In this document: positions 60,796 through 64,000 of the stretch, in pieces
How positions within the stretch are numbered: position 1 is the stretch's first letter
Layout: each line of letters opens with the position of its first letter
Origin: Yersinia similis
GTDB taxonomy: Bacteria; Pseudomonadota; Gammaproteobacteria; Enterobacterales; Enterobacteriaceae
Assembly: GCF_001053095.1 (NCBI RefSeq)
Contig: NZ_CGBP01000016.1
Coordinates: forward strand, 1 to 64,000
Direction: 5' to 3'
Length of the DNA: 64,000 nt
Translations under genes and position numbers: made by a program
Notes under the pieces: model-generated
What the model saw: the letters and a program-made list of their open reading frames with translations, nothing else
Databases searched by the model: none
What the model was told of the DNA's origin: nothing

Positions 60796-61729
60796 TATTG
60801 AGAGCCTAGATCGTCCACCAGCAATTTTTATTATGGGGCCAACCGCTTCCGGTAAAACCGCGCTCTCTATTGCGTTGAGGCAGCGGTTGCCTGTGGAGTT
60901 AGTCAGCGTCGATTCTGCCCTTATCTATCGTGGCATGGATATCGGTACCGCGAAACCCAGTGCACAAGAGCTGGCGTTAGCTCCACACCGGCTGATTGAT
61001 ATCCGTGATCCCGCTGAATCATACTCAGCTGCCGATTTTCGTAAAGATGCTCTGAAAGAAATGGCTGACATCACTGCTGCGGGGCGAATTCCGCTGCTAG
61101 TGGGGGGGACAATGCTGTATTTTAAAGCGTTGTTGGATGGGTTATCTCCGTTACCCTCCGCAGATCCTCAAGTACGCCAGCATATTGAACAGCAGGCGTC
61201 GGAGCTAGGTTGGGAAGCATTGCACCAGCAATTGGCCGTATTCGACCCGGTCGCTGCGGCGCGGATTCACCCCAATGATCCCCAAAGGCTCTCCAGAGCA
61301 CTGGAAGTTTTTTTTATTTCAGGTAAAACTTTAACGGAACTGACTAAAATTTCGGGTGAAACCTTACCTTATCGGGTTCACCAATTTGCGATTGCGCCTG
61401 CTAGCCGGGAACTGTTGCACCAGCGGATTGAATTACGTTTTCATCAGATGCTGGATGCAGGGTTTGAAGCAGAGGCTAGGGCGCTTTTTGACCGTGGTGA
61501 TTTGCATACGGACTTGCCTGCCATTCGTTGTGTGGGATACCGGCAGATGTGGTCTTATCTGTCTGGTGAGATTGATTACAACGGTATGGTATACCGCGGA
61601 GTTTGTGCGACACGTCAACTGGCAAAGCGCCAAATGACCTGGTTGCGGGGCTGGAGCTCAGTTCAATGGCTCGACAGTGATAAGCCGGGAGAGGCTTTAG
61701 ACTCCGTAATACAGGTTGTTAGTGCATAG
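60788..61729 (+). CDS. miaA: tRNA dimethylallyltransferase
   Basis: Adds dimethylallyl to A37 of tRNAs reading UNN codons. P-loop [14 protein letters not shown] near the N-terminus, then [17 protein letters not shown] and [14 protein letters not shown]. 313 residues, family length. Starts inside the mutL 3' end. Confidence 0.97.
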   Translation: MNDIESLDRPPAIFIMGPTASGKTALSIALRQRLPVELVSVDSALIYRGMDIGTAKPSAQELALAPHRLIDIRDPAESYSAADFRKDALKEMADITAAGRIPLLVGGTMLYFKALLDGLSPLPSADPQVRQHIEQQASELGWEALHQQLAVFDPVAAARIHPNDPQRLSRALEVFFISGKTLTELTKISGETLPYRVHQFAIAPASRELLHQRIELRFHQMLDAGFEAEARALFDRGDLHTDLPAIRCVGYRQMWSYLSGEIDYNGMVYRGVCATRQLAKRQMTWLRGWSSVQWLDSDKPGEALDSVIQVVSA

Positions 61730-61845
61730 GTTGAATGATTGTGTACAATTGATTAGTACTCAACGCACAGATTTTTTTTACGCAGTTTATTTTCGAGCCG
61801 ATAGGTTCTTAGTTAAAAACAACAAGCAAATAAGGAAAATATAGA

Positions 61846-62151
61846 ATGGCTAAGGGGCAATCTTTGCAAGATCCGTTCCTGAACGCATTGCGTCGTGAAC
61901 GGGTTCCGGTTTCTATTTATTTAGTGAATGGTATTAAACTGCAGGGCCAAGTTGAGTCTTTCGATCAGTTTGTCATTCTGTTAAAAAATACAGTCAGTCA
62001 GATGGTTTATAAGCATGCCATCTCTACTGTTGTGCCTTCTCGTCCGGTTTCGCATCACAGCAATAATCCGAGCGGTAGCACCAATAATTATCATGGTAGT
62101 AATCCGTCTGCGCCGCAACAGCCGCAGCAGGACAGTGATGACGCTGAATAA
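61846..62151 (+). CDS. hfq: RNA chaperone Hfq
   Basis: Sm-like hexamer that pairs small RNAs with mRNAs. Sm1 ([25 protein letters not shown]) and Sm2 with YKHAIST are intact, followed by a disordered Ser/Asn/Gln-rich tail ending DSDDAE. 101 residues. The 116-bp gap after miaA may carry its own promoter. The RBS is AAGGAAA before the ATG. Confidence 0.98.
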
Positions 62152-62175
62152 AGCACATTGCTGGTCGACCATGAT

Positions 62176-62212
62176 GGAGAACATAAGCAACGGATTCAAG
62201 CTTATGTTCTCC
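62176..62212 (+). other. perfect 13-bp hairpin between hfq and hflX
   Basis: GGAGAACATAAGC (62176-62188) and GCTTATGTTCTCC (62200-62212) pair without mismatch around an 11-base loop. There is no T run, so it is not a standard terminator. It may act as an RNA processing or stabilising element or partly shield downstream translation. Confidence 0.7.
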
Positions 62213-62249
62213 GCACTAGCGGCTTTGATCCGTTTGAGAGGTTGCACGT

Positions 62250-63536
62250 TTGTTTGACCGCTATGAAGCCGGTGAGCAGGCCGTACTGGTTCATATTTAT
62301 TTCTCGCAAAACAAAGACACAGAGGATCTGCGTGAATTTGAAGCGCTGGTATCTTCTGCGGGTGTAGAGGCTTTGCAAATTGTGACGGGTAGTCGCAAAG
62401 CACCACATCCTAAATACTTTGTTGGTGAAGGAAAGGCCGAAGAAATTGCAGACGCGGTGAAAGCCAGCGGTGCGTCTGTCGTCTTGTTTGATCATGCCCT
62501 TTCTGCGGCACAAGAGCGAAATCTTGAGCGTTTGTGTCAGTGTCGGGTAATTGATCGCACTGGGTTGATTTTAGACATTTTTGCCCAACGAGCTCGTACC
62601 CATGAAGGTAAACTACAGGTCGAGTTAGCGCAATTGCGTCATATCGCGACTCGTTTGGTTCGTGGTTGGACGCATCTTGAGCGTCAGAAGGGCGGGATTG
62701 GTCTGAGAGGGCCTGGGGAAACCCAGTTGGAAACTGACCGCCGTTTGCTACGTGACCGTATCAGCTTGATTTTAAGCCGTTTGGAGCGTGTAGCGAAGCA
62801 GCGTGAGCAGGGGCGGCGTGCGCGTACCCGTGCTGATATTCCGACGGTGTCCTTGGTAGGATATACCAACGCAGGTAAATCCAGCCTGTTTAATAAAATT
62901 ACGGCAGCTGATGTTTATGCAGCTGACCAATTATTTGCCACACTGGACCCTACTTTACGCCGTATAAATGTGGCTGATGTAGGTGATACAGTACTGGCGG
63001 ATACGGTAGGTTTTATCCGGCATTTGCCGCATGATCTGGTTGCTGCGTTCAAAGCGACACTACAAGAAACGCGGCAGGCCTCATTACTGCTACACATTAT
63101 TGATGCAGCTGATCCTCGGGTCGCCGAGAATATGGCTGCGGTAGATACGGTATTGGCAGAAATTGAAGCAGATGAAATTCCTACGTTATTAGTAATGAAT
63201 AAAATTGATTTGTTGGACGATTTTGTCCCGCGAATCGATCGCAACGAAGACAATCTGCCAGTCAGAGTTTGGCTTTCAGCCCAAACCGGCGCAGGGATCC
63301 CGTTGCTCTTTCAAGCGTTGACGGAGCGCCTTTCAGGTGAGATCGCACACTTTGAATTGCGTTTGCCTCCTCAGGCAGGCCGTCTGCGTAGCCGTTTTTA
63401 CCAGCTTCAGGCAATTGAAAAAGAGTGGATAGACGAGGACGGGAATGTCGGTATGGTGGTTAGAATGCCTATCGTTGATTGGCGTCGTCTCTGTAAACAA
63501 GAGCAGGAGTTGGTCAGTTATATTCAAAATAATTAA
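62250..63536 (+). CDS. hflX: ribosome-rescue GTPase HflX
   Basis: Splits stalled ribosomes after heat shock. An N-terminal subdomain with the glycine-rich [18 protein letters not shown] region is followed by the G domain ([34 protein letters not shown]). 428 residues (E. coli 426). The start is a TTG at 62250 with GAGAGG eight bases upstream; the protein N-terminus ([14 protein letters not shown]) agrees with E. coli, so the rare start is accepted. Confidence 0.95.
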   Translation: MFDRYEAGEQAVLVHIYFSQNKDTEDLREFEALVSSAGVEALQIVTGSRKAPHPKYFVGEGKAEEIADAVKASGASVVLFDHALSAAQERNLERLCQCRVIDRTGLILDIFAQRARTHEGKLQVELAQLRHIATRLVRGWTHLERQKGGIGLRGPGETQLETDRRLLRDRISLILSRLERVAKQREQGRRARTRADIPTVSLVGYTNAGKSSLFNKITAADVYAADQLFATLDPTLRRINVADVGDTVLADTVGFIRHLPHDLVAAFKATLQETRQASLLLHIIDAADPRVAENMAAVDTVLAEIEADEIPTLLVMNKIDLLDDFVPRIDRNEDNLPVRVWLSAQTGAGIPLLFQALTERLSGEIAHFELRLPPQAGRLRSRFYQLQAIEKEWIDEDGNVGMVVRMPIVDWRRLCKQEQELVSYIQNN

Positions 63537-63558
63537 TCTGGCGCGGTTAATTAATTGA

Positions 63559-63688
63559 TTATACCCAAAATAATTCGAGTGGCAGGAAGGCGGCAACTGA
63601 GTGAACTCCTAGAAACTGACATCAGTCAATGACTGGGGCGAACGGAGGCAGCCAACACGTAGGCAACTTGAAGTACGAAGGGAATATC
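63559..63688. repeat. full-length ERIC between hflX and hflK
   Basis: About 130 bp from ttatacccaaaataattcga to caacttgaagtacgaaggga, including the core gtgaactcctagaaac...gtcaatgactggggcgaacg. Full-length ERIC inside an operon. Confidence 0.85.
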
Positions 63689-63776
63689 TGATCTTTCTTG
63701 TGAGATTAAGAGCCAGCTTCTTTGGCATGTGCTCTTGGCCTGAAGAAAACCAATCATAGAAGAATGGAGCTAAAAC

Positions 63777-64000
63777 ATGGCGTGGAATCAGCCCGGTAAT
63801 AACGGACAGGACCGCGATCCGTGGGGGAGCAGCAATAATAATGGCGGCAACTCTGGCGGAAATAATAATAAAGGTGGTCGTGACCAAGGGCCGCCGGATC
63901 TGGATGATATCTTCCGTAAACTGAGCAAAAAACTGAGTAGCCTCGGTGGCAAAGGTAGCGGAAGTGGTGGTAATGGCGCGTCACATGGCCCTGGTTTCAG
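63777..64000 (+). CDS. hflK: FtsH protease modulator HflK (partial)
   Basis: Inner-membrane SPFH/prohibitin-type protein forming the HflKC complex around FtsH. Only the first 74 residues are in the window: the Asn/Gly-rich cytoplasmic start (MAWNQPGNNGQDRDPWG) and PPDLDDIFRKLSKKLS, as in E. coli HflK. The ATG is preceded by AATGGAGC. The gene continues past the right edge. Confidence 0.93.
   Translation, partial: MAWNQPGNNGQDRDPWGSSNNNGGNSGGNNNKGGRDQGPPDLDDIFRKLSKKLSSLGGKGSGSGGNGASHGPGF

Overview
The window is a chromosomal segment of an enterobacterium of the Yersinia pseudotuberculosis / Y. pestis complex. This rests on close protein similarity to recalled Yersinia and E. coli families, many ERIC repeats, two YPAL-type miniature insertions lodged in terminators, and an enhancin-like gene beside a tRNA. 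From about 23 kb to the end the gene order follows the 94-min region of E. coli: pheU, yjdC, dsbD, cutA, dcuA, aspA, fxsA, groESL, yjeI, epmB, efp, sugE, frdDCBA, epmA, mscM, psd, rsgA, orn, glyVXY, queG, nnr, tsaE, amiB, mutL, miaA, hfq, hflX, hflK. Two allelic markers (AspA Val363, RhaS Arg224) are, as I recall the literature, the ancestral functional alleles seen in Y. pseudotuberculosis and non-epidemic Y. pestis.

Region 1 (1-8.1 kb) is the L-rhamnose system: a 3'-truncated fucO-type lactaldehyde reductase, rhaD, rhaA, rhaB, the divergent regulators rhaS and rhaR, and the transporter rhaT. A CRP box lies between rhaB and rhaS. Short 22-bp tandem duplications sit in two intergenic regions.

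Region 2 (8.9-17.8 kb) is an accessory chaperone-usher fimbrial cluster: a PapI/FaeA-like regulator, a long AT-rich control region, major pilin, usher, chaperone, minor subunit, an unrecognised exported protein (possible tip adhesin) and a LuxR-type HTH regulator. An Ail/OmpX-like outer-membrane protein follows. The control region holds two GATC sites exactly 102 bp apart in inverted CGATCTTTT boxes, with ACGATC distal and TCGATC proximal. This is the arrangement of the Pap-type Dam/Lrp phase switch and is the most striking regulatory observation here.

Region 3 (18.5-23.2 kb) lies between tRNA-Gly and tRNA-Phe and behaves like an island. It carries a SubB/PltB-type AB5 toxin B subunit with no A subunit in view, a divergent enhancin-like M60 zinc metalloprotease, an IS605-type tnpB remnant, another gene fragment and a YPAL insertion.

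Region 4 (23.4-64 kb) is mostly core genome. An aegA-hydN-like-fdhF operon encodes a formate dehydrogenase H in which selenocysteine 140 is cysteine. dcuA is split by a one-base frameshift. Later features include the heat-shock groE promoter, the EF-P modification genes epmA and epmB with efp, a guanidine-II riboswitch before sugE, fumarate reductase with an FNR-like site, three identical tRNA-Gly genes, a probable datA locus with three consensus DnaA boxes, and the nnr-tsaE-amiB-mutL-miaA-hfq-hflX-hflK superoperon. hflK runs off the right edge.
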